Shown here in pieces: positions 1-8,176 of a DNA stretch of 34,305 nt. Origin of the DNA: Spirochaetia bacterium (GTDB taxonomy: Bacteria > Spirochaetota > Spirochaetia > Sphaerochaetales > Sphaerochaetaceae); the NCBI GenBank assembly GCA_009929055.1, contig SABI01000003.1:1-34305 (forward strand), in the 5' to 3' direction. The first letter of the stretch is position 1; each line of letters begins with the position of its first letter. A program made the translations under genes and the position numbers. The notes beneath the pieces are model-generated. The model saw nothing but the letters and a program-made list of their open reading frames with translations, made no database searches and was not told where the DNA came from.

Positions 1-994
1 TATCAAAATCGCCAGCATCAACATAGATTTTTACATCATTGAGGATAACAGAGAACGTAGTTGGTGGATCTGTATGAGTTCTCACCTCGGTTGGAATCAA
101 TTTATTATTTGCTGAAATTAATACAGATGAAAGATAGTTCACAAGGTCTGAAAGTTTAGCCTCTTTTCCTGTGTCTTGTAATAAAGGAGCCATGGTTTCG
201 TACCCACTACGTATTAACCCATATTGTCCAGAAATGTATTTTACTTCTTCTGGTGTTACTGTCCCACTATTATCTGTATCAATAACATTGAAGTACATAT
301 TAAATAAAGGTATCACAATATCAATTATTTCTTGTTCTGTTGGACCTTCACCACCTTCTCTACTACTCATACGTCTCATTGCACTACGATTGAGCATATC
401 TTCTAATAAATCAGTAAGAGCTGAGGTAACATCGATATCACCAACACCACTTACCTTTTTCACAAATTCAATAGCAACTCGAGCTTCTTCAACAAGTTCT
501 TCTTTTTGTTGATCTGTTGGCTCTGGTGGTAGAGCATCTTTTTTCTTTTTAAGATCCGCTAACAATATTGCTGCTGCAAGGTCTCCTTTTGTTTTAATTT
601 CTAAGGCTCCATCTTCGAGACCAAGCTCGTCCTCTAAATCATTCATTTTACCTTGCAACCCAGATGGGATTTTATCTTCTTCAACATCGCCACCAAGAAG
701 TGCTTTAGCAGCTTCTGTCTCCCCATCTGATTCTAGAATCTTCTTTACAGATTCTCTGACAGCTTCAACTTCTTCAGGAGAAGCTTCTACATCTTCATTA
801 GAAGTTCCCCCTAAAGTATCACCTAGGGCATTAATATTCTTTGTGGGAACTGACACAATTTCTCCATCAATTAAGACGTTTGTTGAAGTACCTCCCATAA
901 AGTTGCTTATTTGTTGAAATATATCGCCTTCACATGAAACAAAAGCAAATATGATTATTAGCGACATAACTAGTAACATACCTTTCTTTTTCAT
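1..994 (-). CDS. Putative EF-hand lipoprotein, 3' end beyond window
   Basis: This partial gene is missing from the ORF track because it has no stop in the window. The ATG at 994 follows a strong AAGGAGGAG ribosome site, and 331 residues are visible. A lysine-rich N-terminus and hydrophobic run lead to the lipobox FVSC with Cys21, so the product should be a lipid-anchored envelope protein. Residues 55-180 are very acidic and helix-prone. Residues 239-250 (DTDNSGTVTPEE) match the canonical 12-residue EF-hand calcium loop at positions 1, 3, 5, 6 and 12. The rest matches nothing I recognise. The lipoprotein call is strong; calcium binding is inferred from one loop. The plus-strand 113-aa ORF at 171-512 is its shadow. 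Confidence 0.8.
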   Translation of the reverse strand, partial: MKKKGMLLVMSLIIIFAFVSCEGDIFQQISNFMGGTSTNVLIDGEIVSVPTKNINALGDTLGGTSNEDVEASPEEVEAVRESVKKILESDGETEAAKALLGGDVEEDKIPSGLQGKMNDLEDELGLEDGALEIKTKGDLAAAILLADLKKKKDALPPEPTDQQKEELVEEARVAIEFVKKVSGVGDIDVTSALTDLLEDMLNRSAMRRMSSREGGEGPTEQEIIDIVIPLFNMYFNVIDTDNSGTVTPEEVKYISGQYGLIRSGYETMAPLLQDTGKEAKLSDLVNYLSSVLISANNKLIPTEVRTHTDPPTTFSVILNDVKIYVDAGDFD

Positions 995-1083
995 AGATTC
1001 TCCTCCTTAATATGTATCCTTTACATATCTCGTATCTCTATATTAACACATAGTCTATCAATCGACTACATTTTTTCAACTTA

Positions 1084-1100
1084 TGTCATATTATATGACA
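1084..1100. promoter_or_regulatory. Perfect 8-1-8 inverted repeat (candidate operator)
   Basis: TGTCATAT-T-ATATGACA is a perfect palindrome in the 238-bp gap between the divergent EF-hand lipoprotein and DUF454 genes. It lies about 90 bp upstream of the lipoprotein start and about 135 bp upstream of DUF454. A shorter dyad, TAGTC-N8-GACTA, lies at 1051-1068. A dimeric regulator site is the simplest reading; the regulator is unknown. Confidence 0.45.
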
Positions 1101-1172
1101 CAAAATTAAACTCTCTATTTGTAATAACAATTAGAAGTACTAAAACGATACAATATTTTTTATATAAGATGT

Positions 1173-1223
1173 TTGCTTGACTCTTATCGTTTGATATAGT
1201 ATTTAAACTAGTAATGATTATCA
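1173..1223 (+). promoter_or_regulatory. Promoter of DUF454-perR unit with PerR/Fur-box-like operator
   Basis: TTGCTT (1173-1178), a 16-bp spacer and TATAGT (1195-1200) form a sigma70-type promoter with a start expected near 1207. TAGTAATGATTATCA at 1209-1223 matches 11 of 14 defined bases of the Bacillus PerR box TTATAAT-N-ATTATAA. It would sit right on the transcription start. Because a PerR-like gene is in the unit it drives, autorepression is likely. No ribosome site precedes the ATG at 1233. Confidence 0.5.
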
Positions 1224-1232
1224 ATTAATATT

Positions 1233-1664
1233 ATGAAAAAAGAACAAAGAGAAAAGAAAACAATAAAATATCTCATTCTTTCAAGCATTGCTTTTACTTC
1301 CCTCTTTCTTGGACTTATAGGTATTTTCCTTCCAGTATTGCCAACTACTCCGTTTGTGATCCTCGCTGCAGGATTGTTTTCAGTAAGTGACCCCTCTCGC
1401 GCAAAGAAATTAGAGCAAAGTAAAATATTTGGCTCTTACTTACGCCATTGGAGGACTCGACAAGGAATCCCTCTAAAAACGAAGATGAGGGCAATTATCT
1501 TTTTATGGATTGGGCTCCTTATTTCAATGTGGCTAGTAAAACAAACATTAGTGAGTATAATATTAGCTACAATTGGTTTGATTGTTACTGTTCACTTAAT
1601 TCTTATTAAAACAGACAAGGAGGCGCAGAGTGAGGTTCTCAAAGCAACGTCAACTCATCCTTGA
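1233..1664 (+). CDS. DUF454 (YbaN-like) inner-membrane protein
   Basis: A 143-residue membrane protein of the DUF454 family, known from E. coli YbaN, whose function is not established. The family signature GIFLPVLPTTPF lies near residues 29-40 after the first hydrophobic segment. A conserved amphipathic stretch follows, with a SYLRHW motif and the basic KTKMRA motif, and then a hydrophobic pair at about 88-125. Length is normal for the family. Its last 35 bases overlap the start of the PerR-like gene, so the two are almost surely co-transcribed. The start lacks a Shine-Dalgarno sequence, but the ATG is the only sensible one after the promoter. The family call is firm; the link to metal or peroxide control comes only from the operon. 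Confidence 0.85.
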   Translation: MKKEQREKKTIKYLILSSIAFTSLFLGLIGIFLPVLPTTPFVILAAGLFSVSDPSRAKKLEQSKIFGSYLRHWRTRQGIPLKTKMRAIIFLWIGLLISMWLVKQTLVSIILATIGLIVTVHLILIKTDKEAQSEVLKATSTHP

Positions 1665-2019
1665 TACACTTAAAATTTTCCCAGTTCACCCTACTGCAGA
1701 GCAACTCTATGAGAAGGTGAGAATAGAGATGCCCTCTATCTCACTTGGAACAGTATATAGAAACTTAGCACTATTAGTTGAACAGAAAGAAATTCGTCGT
1801 TTTGATTCTCCAGGAGAAACAAGTGTTCGTTACGATGGGAGAAATGATGATCACTCTCACTTAGTGTGTACTTCATGTAACAAAGTATTTGATGTAGATA
1901 GTGAAACATTCAAAGAACTAGATGACACCCTTACCCACCTTACCGGCTTTATAGTAAAACAGCACGATATTGTGTTAAAGGGTGTATGCAAAGAGTGTAG
2001 TGAGAAGACTAATCTTTGA
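1630..2019 (+). CDS. perR: Fur-family regulator, PerR type
   Basis: A 129-residue ferric-uptake family repressor. It begins at GTG, six bases after AAGGAGG, inside the end of the DUF454 gene. Residues 1-60 form the winged helix (SLGTVYRNLALL recognition region). The C-terminal dimer domain has two CxxC pairs (Cys80/83 and Cys120/123) for structural zinc. Aligned by eye with B. subtilis PerR, all five regulatory ligands are kept: His20 (H37), Asp69 (D85), His75 and His77 (H91/H93) and Asp88 (D104). The Asp rather than Glu at the last site favours a peroxide-sensing PerR over Fur. The N-terminus is about 10-15 residues shorter than usual. Its 3' end overlaps the convergent acyl-CoA synthetase gene by 11 bp. 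Targets outside its own promoter are unknown. Confidence 0.82.
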   Translation: MRFSKQRQLILDTLKIFPVHPTAEQLYEKVRIEMPSISLGTVYRNLALLVEQKEIRRFDSPGETSVRYDGRNDDHSHLVCTSCNKVFDVDSETFKELDDTLTHLTGFIVKQHDIVLKGVCKECSEKTNL

Positions 2020-3946
2020 AGAATAAGTTCTTAATTACCTCAATATTCAACTTTTCATGCTCTTTATGACCATACATCTGTTCAACTCGTTCACTATAGT
2101 ATTCAATCACTTTATAACGAACTAACTTCATTGTTGAGTTTACTAACTTGTCTGCCTCACTAAATGGTTTTTCAATAATAGCAAAGGTAGAAGGCATCCA
2201 TTGACCTGGAATACTTAATTTACTCCCCTCTTCATATTCTTTAAGAAGTTCAAGTATTTTCTTGTATGCTTCTTGGGGAGTTTTAATATTCTCTTCTTTT
2301 AAAAGTGTGGAAACTTTATCTTCTTGTAAGGTAACAAGGGCTGCTGTATAAGGAGAGTGATCGTTATACACAAGGAGTTGATTGACAATATCACAGGTGT
2401 TAATAATTGCTTCTTCAACTTCTTCAGGAGAATATTTCTCCCCATCTTTAGCAATAAGAAGGGCTTTAGCTCTTCCTGTAACTACTAAAAATCCATCTTG
2501 ATCATAATAACCTAGGTCTCCAGTAAATAGCCACGTTTCTCCATCAACGACTTTCAAAACTTCATCTGAGGCATCTTTGTTCTTAAAATACCCCTTCATG
2601 ACGTTTTCACCCTTTATGACGATTTCACCTCTTTCGCCTGTTTTAGCTTCTTCTGTTTCACTTTTCATAATCTTACAGGTAACAGTAGGGGCTACTCGAC
2701 CACTAGTGCCAAACTTGTAGCTTGATGGACTATTACTACTAATAATAGGGGCAGCCTCAGTTAATCCATACCCTTGGTATACAGGGACTCCGATAGCGGC
2801 AAAGAAGTGTTGTTGTCTCGCTTCTAACAGAGCTCCCCCTCCTACACAGTATTGAATGTTGCTACCAAAGACTTTTCTTAATTTAGGAAAAATCAGAAGG
2901 GAAGCTAATGTGTAAGGAAAGAATGTTTTCACCTTTACCCACGTACTTGTTGGATGAAAGCCATCCCCATTACGGGCAATTCCAGCTTCTAATCCTTTAG
3001 TGAAGATTCCATTAAGAAATTTTCCTTTTGCTAATATTCCTTGACTCATCTTCTTCATGAAATTTCCACTAATGGAAGGAACTGTCATTAAGAAAGTAGG
3101 ATTCACTTCTACTAAATTCTTGGGAAAATTTCTAATAATTGCTGAGTTAGATCCTCTCGCATCAACAAAGTGGAGGGTAATCCCTCGAAGCATCGAGGTA
3201 TAAATTCCAACAGTATGGGCAAAGGAGTGGTCAACTGGGAGCACTATAAGTGTTTCAAACACATTTTCAGGAATATTAAAAAGCTCAACAGCGTCATGGG
3301 AGTTAGCCCAATAGTTTAAGTGAGTGAGCATTATCCCTTTAGGATTCCCTGTTGTTCCAGAAGTATAACAGATATTAATCGTATCATTTTCTTCTATAGT
3401 AGCTTCAATAGAAGAGACGATATCTTTCTTTTTCTCTATGGCTTTCTTTCCTGTTTCAATTAAAAGAGACCAAGCAATATACTCCACTCCCTCTTTCCAC
3501 TTATATTTTTTTGCATATGAGACGAGTTTTTCATCAATTTCATCTAAGTAATAGAGGACTGGCTTATCTCCTTCCATGAGAAGAAAAGCTTTTACAATAT
3601 TATCGAGGGTATTACTACTAGCTATGATTCCAACAGCTTCACTATGGGTGAGTCTAAATGCAATTTCTTCTGGGGTGAGTTTGATAGAGAGGGGAACTGA
3701 AATCGACTTATGTTTAATCACTCCCATTTCTGCAATAATCCACTCTGGTCTCCCTTCTGCAAGAAGGCCAAATGTACTTTGACTTTTTATCGCCTTACTT
3801 GCTAAAGCTGCACACACATAATCACTTTGTTCGTCTACTGCCGTATACGAATACTCAATCCACTGCCCGTCACCTTTTTTGGTTGCATATGCTCTGTTAG
3901 GGAATTTTTGGGATGCTTGGTGAAGCATGCTCACTATTGTTCGCAT
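2009..3946 (-). CDS. Long-chain acyl-CoA synthetase (AMP-binding)
   Basis: A 645-residue ANL-superfamily enzyme that should activate a fatty acid to acyl-CoA through an acyl-AMP. Visible core motifs are the nucleotide loop YTSGTTGNPKG (about residue 200), YGLTEAAP (about 395), the GDLGYYDQDGF Asp motif (about 475) and the hinge GRAKALL with the downstream KYSPEEVEEA. Long spirochaetal FadD-type synthetases have this length. I chose the ATG at 3946 over the track's 3961, because GAGGAGAG lies five bases upstream of it and overlaps the longer start. It has its own promoter (3984-4011). It stands alone with no beta-oxidation genes nearby, so uptake or recycling of host fatty acids into lipids is the likelier role. 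Substrate chain length is not visible. Confidence 0.85.
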   Translation of the reverse strand: MRTIVSMLHQASQKFPNRAYATKKGDGQWIEYSYTAVDEQSDYVCAALASKAIKSQSTFGLLAEGRPEWIIAEMGVIKHKSISVPLSIKLTPEEIAFRLTHSEAVGIIASSNTLDNIVKAFLLMEGDKPVLYYLDEIDEKLVSYAKKYKWKEGVEYIAWSLLIETGKKAIEKKKDIVSSIEATIEENDTINICYTSGTTGNPKGIMLTHLNYWANSHDAVELFNIPENVFETLIVLPVDHSFAHTVGIYTSMLRGITLHFVDARGSNSAIIRNFPKNLVEVNPTFLMTVPSISGNFMKKMSQGILAKGKFLNGIFTKGLEAGIARNGDGFHPTSTWVKVKTFFPYTLASLLIFPKLRKVFGSNIQYCVGGGALLEARQQHFFAAIGVPVYQGYGLTEAAPIISSNSPSSYKFGTSGRVAPTVTCKIMKSETEEAKTGERGEIVIKGENVMKGYFKNKDASDEVLKVVDGETWLFTGDLGYYDQDGFLVVTGRAKALLIAKDGEKYSPEEVEEAIINTCDIVNQLLVYNDHSPYTAALVTLQEDKVSTLLKEENIKTPQEAYKKILELLKEYEEGSKLSIPGQWMPSTFAIIEKPFSEADKLVNSTMKLVRYKVIEYYSERVEQMYGHKEHEKLNIEVIKNLFFKD

Positions 3947-3983
3947 AGATACTCTCCTCATATTACTCGCTTAATATTGGTTT

Positions 3984-4011
3984 ATCATAACACAAAAAAC
4001 CCCTCTGTCAA
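3984..4011 (-). promoter_or_regulatory. Promoter of acyl-CoA synthetase gene
   Basis: On the minus strand TTGACA (4006-4011), 16 bp, then TATGAT (3984-3989). This is a near-consensus sigma70-type promoter giving a leader of about 30 nt before the ATG at 3946. Confidence 0.7.
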
Positions 4012-4061
4012 AATTAAAAAGATAGTCAAGTGAGGTTTTGGATAAGAAAAGGTCAATTATA

Positions 4062-4808
4062 CTACATTGCCCCGATTGGGGGATTTTTTGCGTCAATAGT
4101 GACAGAAAAATCGAATAAATTACCATCATATACTGCATAATTTATTGCAATTGGTTCATCTTGCTCTCCCATCGCAATACTTTTCATCCAAAGATGAGCA
4201 GTATTAAGTCTTGTAGCAAGCAACGCACAGGTCTCATTGTCTGGAATTACTGCAGAAAATGAGCGATGAATTGTCTTGATGGAACAATTAGTTGATTTTT
4301 CATATGTATCAAGGAAAGAACTGTTTCTTAAAAATGATCGGTTTATCTGTTTTGAGAGAGAAGTTGGTAAAAAGATATTCATCACAGCATAAGGGACATT
4401 TCCAACATATCGTACTAAATGTAAACGAGTAATGGTCTCTCCACTATCGAGCGGAACCTTAAACTGAGGGAGCATAGTTTGTACAAGCTCACTCTCCTTA
4501 CTATATTCTGTATCACTAAGTATTTGATTTAATATCTCATTATTAGTTTCAACACCATCTTGGCTAATGAGACCATTATAATACTCATTATATTGTTTTA
4601 CTTGGCAAACAAACGTCCCTTTACCCCTAGACCTACGTATTAATCCTGATTGAACGAGTTCATCAAGTGCTCGTCTTATTGTTATTCTACTTACTTTATA
4701 CTGGCTACATAATTCAAGTTCTGCTGGAATCATGATATTTTCAGGCCAAATACCTGATAATATTTTATTTTGTAATTCCATCAGAACTGCTTGGTATTTA
4801 AGTTGCAT
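4062..4808 (-). CDS. GntR-family (HutC/UTRA) transcriptional regulator
   Basis: A 248-residue GntR repressor. Residues 1-68 are the winged helix, with the family pattern IPAELELCSQYKVSRITIRRALDEL and the wing GKGTFV. The remainder is a UTRA effector domain ending in the usual short beta hairpin (FDFSVTID). HutC/FarR-type members bind small acids or sugars, and the ligand releases them from DNA. The gene lies just downstream of the uronate gene uxaE in the same orientation, separated by a terminator-like hairpin. A hexuronate-responsive regulator is therefore a fair guess, though not shown. There is no clear ribosome site before the ATG at 4808. Confidence 0.82.
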   Translation of the reverse strand: MQLKYQAVLMELQNKILSGIWPENIMIPAELELCSQYKVSRITIRRALDELVQSGLIRRSRGKGTFVCQVKQYNEYYNGLISQDGVETNNEILNQILSDTEYSKESELVQTMLPQFKVPLDSGETITRLHLVRYVGNVPYAVMNIFLPTSLSKQINRSFLRNSSFLDTYEKSTNCSIKTIHRSFSAVIPDNETCALLATRLNTAHLWMKSIAMGEQDEPIAINYAVYDGNLFDFSVTIDAKNPPIGAM

Positions 4809-4950
4809 CAGGATTATCCCCTATTAGTAGGCTAAATTGATATAAAAAATAGATAAAAACATCTCATTATTTCAAAAATAGAATAATACACATAGCTATT
4901 TTCTAAAACCAAAAGAAAAAAGAAAGGCGTAAAGCAATAAAACATAGGAT

Positions 4951-4989
4951 AAAAAAAACTATGATATAACATATTCTATCATATCATAG
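4951..4989 (-). terminator. Intrinsic terminator after uxaE
   Basis: Minus-strand stem CTATGATAT / ATATCATAG (9 bp, perfect) with a 13-nt loop, followed by eight T. It lies about 50 bp past the uxaE stop. The stem is AT-rich, so it may be leaky. The dyad could also be a GntR operator upstream of the regulator gene. Confidence 0.65.
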
Positions 4990-5039
4990 CAAAATAAGTA
5001 CATAGTTTTTTTAAACTCATTTCAAATTAGTGTAATATA

Positions 5040-6524
5040 TTACCCCTTTATGTTTCTGTAGAGCTGATACAGGTGTCTCTTAATATGTCCAAACAGAAGA
5101 TCACTATACTGATCTTCATATACACTCCATAAATCATATAAACGATCTTTGAACATAAACGATCCATCTTCATTTTTCTTATTAAGGATAGGACCATAGG
5201 TAATATGAATTAATTGTCTACTATCGTTGTGTTCAAATAATTTTACTAATTCCTGGTCACTAAGAGTTGAAATATCTGGTATTCGAGTAATATCTGTTGA
5301 AACATGGTAATACTGAGTTACTTCATCAAAAGCTGAGAGGGCAAATGTGTGAAGCTCTCTATAAAAAGAAGGGTCTCTTAAAGCAACTAAACGCATTGCT
5401 TCAAGGTAGTTTGTCCCTGCAGTTTTCACATGGAACTTCCCTTTTGTAATTCTTCCAAATATTTCAAATACTTTAAATTTATCACTACCAGAGTGGAGAG
5501 ATAATTTATATCCAAAGTGTGTTGCAATAGCTTGGTGGATAATGAGCTCTTTTTCAAACTGAGCAACATCTCCAATATAATCGACCCCTTTTTGGAATTC
5601 ACCACAGAAACGAGGTGCTAAAGTAGCAAATTCAACTCCTCTCTTGGTTAATTCATTAGCAATAAAGAAGTGCTCATCGGGAGTTGTAGCAGTACTTGTT
5701 TCATCAATACTGATTTCTAAATCAGCATCATAAGTGCCATCTTTAAAATATGTTTCATAAATAGAAGTAGCAAAATCAAGTACATCTTTATAGGTCATCA
5801 CCATTCTCTTAAAAGAAATTTCATCAAAATGGACAGAGACTCCATTAGCAACTTCAAAACTCTTATTCATATACTCTTTTTCAAGAGCTGCATCACACAC
5901 ATATGAGGATTGTAATTTTTCCTCACTCATTGATTCAAATTCATTGTGCATATGTTCGCTACAATCGAGTGTTATCATGGTGAAACCAAGCTCTAGTGCC
6001 ATCTTTACTTCTTCATATTTCTTTAAGTGATCCCCATCAGCTCCATATCCTTTTTTAAACCCTTCTTGAAAAACAGCAAAAGTTGCAGCATCAAGAACAT
6101 CTCTATAAGTTCTATTGGTTAAAAAAAGTTCTCTAATTGATTGTTGAGCAAGTATAGGAAAGGCATCAAATTCTTTAAACACTCTAATATGACCAGGACT
6201 AGCTATTCCGAGACGATCTCCAACTCCTATTGTCCTCTCTTTTTTAAGGACTCTTCTAGGGGCTGTAAATGGAAATACTTTTTTAAGAACATCAGCATTA
6301 GCTGCATTCAATTCACCAATAACCACCTGTTTCCCATCAATGGCAGTTTGTTCTCCCTCTAGGCCAACAGATGGACCAACACTTACTAAGACTTTTTTCT
6401 TCTTGTCTTTAGCAATAAAGAGAGTTGTCCCTTTCGATGTATGAATCGAGAGGGGATATACCCCATACAAGAGAGGGTCAACTTTTGCATGTAACAATGG
6501 AATGAAATCTTTAAAACTTTTCAT
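5040..6524 (-). CDS. uxaE: Tagaturonate epimerase
   Basis: A 494-residue protein of the UxaE family (Thermotoga TM0440 type). The family interconverts D-tagaturonate and D-fructuronate, joining galacturonate degradation to the fructuronate-mannonate route. Family stretches seen are GVGDRLGIASPGHI (about residue 100), QQSIREL, GYGADGDHLK (about 160) and the metal-site region LDCSEHMHNE (about 185), with later acidic and His segments (SIDETSTATTPDEH, LHSGSDKFK). Length fits the family. The ribosome site is AAAGGAAAG before the ATG at 6524. No other uronate genes (uxaC, uxuA/B, kdgK/A) are in the window, so this is a detached pathway gene paired with a GntR regulator. It implies use of pectin-derived sugars. 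Confidence 0.85.
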   Translation of the reverse strand: MKSFKDFIPLLHAKVDPLLYGVYPLSIHTSKGTTLFIAKDKKKKVLVSVGPSVGLEGEQTAIDGKQVVIGELNAANADVLKKVFPFTAPRRVLKKERTIGVGDRLGIASPGHIRVFKEFDAFPILAQQSIRELFLTNRTYRDVLDAATFAVFQEGFKKGYGADGDHLKKYEEVKMALELGFTMITLDCSEHMHNEFESMSEEKLQSSYVCDAALEKEYMNKSFEVANGVSVHFDEISFKRMVMTYKDVLDFATSIYETYFKDGTYDADLEISIDETSTATTPDEHFFIANELTKRGVEFATLAPRFCGEFQKGVDYIGDVAQFEKELIIHQAIATHFGYKLSLHSGSDKFKVFEIFGRITKGKFHVKTAGTNYLEAMRLVALRDPSFYRELHTFALSAFDEVTQYYHVSTDITRIPDISTLSDQELVKLFEHNDSRQLIHITYGPILNKKNEDGSFMFKDRLYDLWSVYEDQYSDLLFGHIKRHLYQLYRNIKG

Positions 6525-6647
6525 GCTACTTTCCTTTTACGTATTTTTTTTATAAAAAAGAGTTTCAAGTGGTAGAATAGGACAATTTTGTATATTTCTC
6601 ACACAAGCCCCTTTTTATCAGACAATGTTTATGCTTATATAGTACAT

Positions 6648-7547
6648 ATGACTCTCAAACAATTCAATCGAATAATTGAGTTACGTACTAAAATTATTAG
6701 TATGGGGACTTTTCTTAGTGGAACTATCTACTCTTTAGTACTTTTGAATGAATTTTCATATACTCGTTTCTTTTTAATGATGACAGCAGTTCTTTGTGTT
6801 GATATGGGTACTACTGGATTTAACTCCTATTTTGATTTTAAAAATGGTACCGATAAGGCCTCTTTAAATTATGAAAAAGATAAAGTCCTTGTTCACGAAG
6901 GAGTATCTCCCCTCCTTGCTTTATTAATTTCATTATCCCTTTTCATGATGGCAGGAGTACTTGGATTAATATTAGGATACTTAACTCATTTTTATCTTAT
7001 TATCGTAGGTGCTCTATGTATGGCAGTTGGGTTTATCTATACAGGAGGGCCCTACCCAATTAGTAGAACTCCATTTGGAGAACTCTTTGCTGGGGGCTTT
7101 CTGGGGCCAGTTCTCTTTCTTATTAGTTTCTATGTACAATCTCTTACACTCACCTGGATGAGTGTCATTGTCTCATTTCCTCTTCTGTTACTTGTTGGGA
7201 TGATACTCACCATCAACAACACATGTGATAAAGAGAGTGATCTAGAAGCTGGACGAAAAACTCTTTCTATAGTGTTATCAGAAAAAGCTAATAACAAACT
7301 TATTTTTATTGAATTCTATGGGGCATATATATATGCAATAGTGTTGGGCTTTAGTCCAATACTACCTATCTATGTCTCTTTTACCCTCTCTGTTGCCCTT
7401 CTTTTTGGTCATAGAGAGTTTAGAAAGATGAAAGAAGAGGGATTCTCTCTTCATACTAAGGGGACTTCTATTGGGCATGTTTCAAAGCTTTTCTTATTCT
7501 ATGTAATAGCCTTTTGTGTAGGAATTATCCTTTCTCTTCTTTTTTAG
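6648..7547 (+). CDS. UbiA-superfamily prenyltransferase, MenA-like
   Basis: A 299-residue polytopic membrane enzyme with both Asp-rich prenyl-diphosphate motifs of the UbiA superfamily. The first is NSYFDFKNGTD at residues 59-69 and the second is CDKESDLEAGRKT at about 198-210. The NxxxDxxxG and DxxxDxxxGRKT spacing resembles MenA, which attaches a polyprenyl tail to 1,4-dihydroxy-2-naphthoate. I start it at the ATG 6648 because the track's TTG (6588) adds residues unlike the family. No ribosome site is visible, and a TATAGT lies just upstream. It converges, with 23 bp of 3' overlap, on a methyltransferase gene that could act on the same product (MenG/UbiE-like). No other menaquinone genes are nearby, so the acceptor is uncertain. 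Confidence 0.78.
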   Translation: MTLKQFNRIIELRTKIISMGTFLSGTIYSLVLLNEFSYTRFFLMMTAVLCVDMGTTGFNSYFDFKNGTDKASLNYEKDKVLVHEGVSPLLALLISLSLFMMAGVLGLILGYLTHFYLIIVGALCMAVGFIYTGGPYPISRTPFGELFAGGFLGPVLFLISFYVQSLTLTWMSVIVSFPLLLLVGMILTINNTCDKESDLEAGRKTLSIVLSEKANNKLIFIEFYGAYIYAIVLGFSPILPIYVSFTLSVALLFGHREFRKMKEEGFSLHTKGTSIGHVSKLFLFYVIAFCVGIILSLLF

Positions 7548-8130
7548 AACTTTTACATGAACAGATATACCAAGATGAATTTCCCCCCACATTCACTTTA
7601 GTGATTGTGGGAAAGAATGAATTAAGTTCTTCATCAACAACCTCGATGAATGAAAAATAATCCCCTTTTTCTAATGTTTCAAGGATATCTGTGATGAGGG
7701 TTCTTCTCTTATTATAATCATGAATTACTACATAAGAAGTAGCTACTCGACTTAGCTCTTTATACAAAGCGAGTCTCATCTCTTTTTTCATCCCATGAGC
7801 AACAAAAGAGGCAAATACGATATCAAATTGTTTGTTATCATAAGGGATTTTTCCTGTAGCATCTCCAACTTCATAAGTAATGTTGTGCTTCTTCGTTTTC
7901 TTCTTAGCTACTTCAATCATCTTAACTGAAGAATCTATCCCTGTTACTTCACAGCCTATTTTGGCTAAGGTTGCACATAGGGCGCCAGTACCACAACCCA
8001 CATCTAGAATTTTTGATTCTTTAGTGAGTTCGATATAGTGGGAAAATAAAGAGATCATCTTTGTAAAGTTTTTTACTTGAGAAGTGTAAAACCATCCATA
8101 TACCCAAGCTATACTATCAAACACATTCAT
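7525..8130 (-). CDS. Class I SAM-dependent methyltransferase
   Basis: A 201-residue Rossmann-fold methyltransferase. Motif I is ILDVGCGTGALC (about residues 40-51), the acidic motif II end is GIDSS (about 63), motif III is VGDATGKIPYDNKQFD (about 87-102), and the post-IV strand is IVFASF. The family uses S-adenosylmethionine, but the substrate cannot be read from sequence. The ribosome site is GAGGAG, six bases before the ATG at 8130. Its 3' end overlaps the convergent prenyltransferase by 23 bp. If the pair works together, methylation of a prenylated quinone is possible, but they are on opposite strands so this is only a guess. Confidence 0.8.
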   Translation of the reverse strand: MNVFDSIAWVYGWFYTSQVKNFTKMISLFSHYIELTKESKILDVGCGTGALCATLAKIGCEVTGIDSSVKMIEVAKKKTKKHNITYEVGDATGKIPYDNKQFDIVFASFVAHGMKKEMRLALYKELSRVATSYVVIHDYNKRRTLITDILETLEKGDYFSFIEVVDEELNSFFPTITKVNVGGNSSWYICSCKSSKKEEKG

Positions 8131-8176
8131 ACACTTCTCCTCTTACCTCACAGTATACAGATGAATTATATAAGTA

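Noticed and set aside
3962-4061. AAAACCTC / GAGGGGTTTT dyad as gntR terminator
   Set aside because: Imperfect stem with a loop of about 30 nt, overlapping the acyl-CoA synthetase promoter; chance is as likely.
6588-6647. Longer TTG start for the prenyltransferase
   Set aside because: Extra residues do not resemble the family start and the stretch carries promoter-like sequence.
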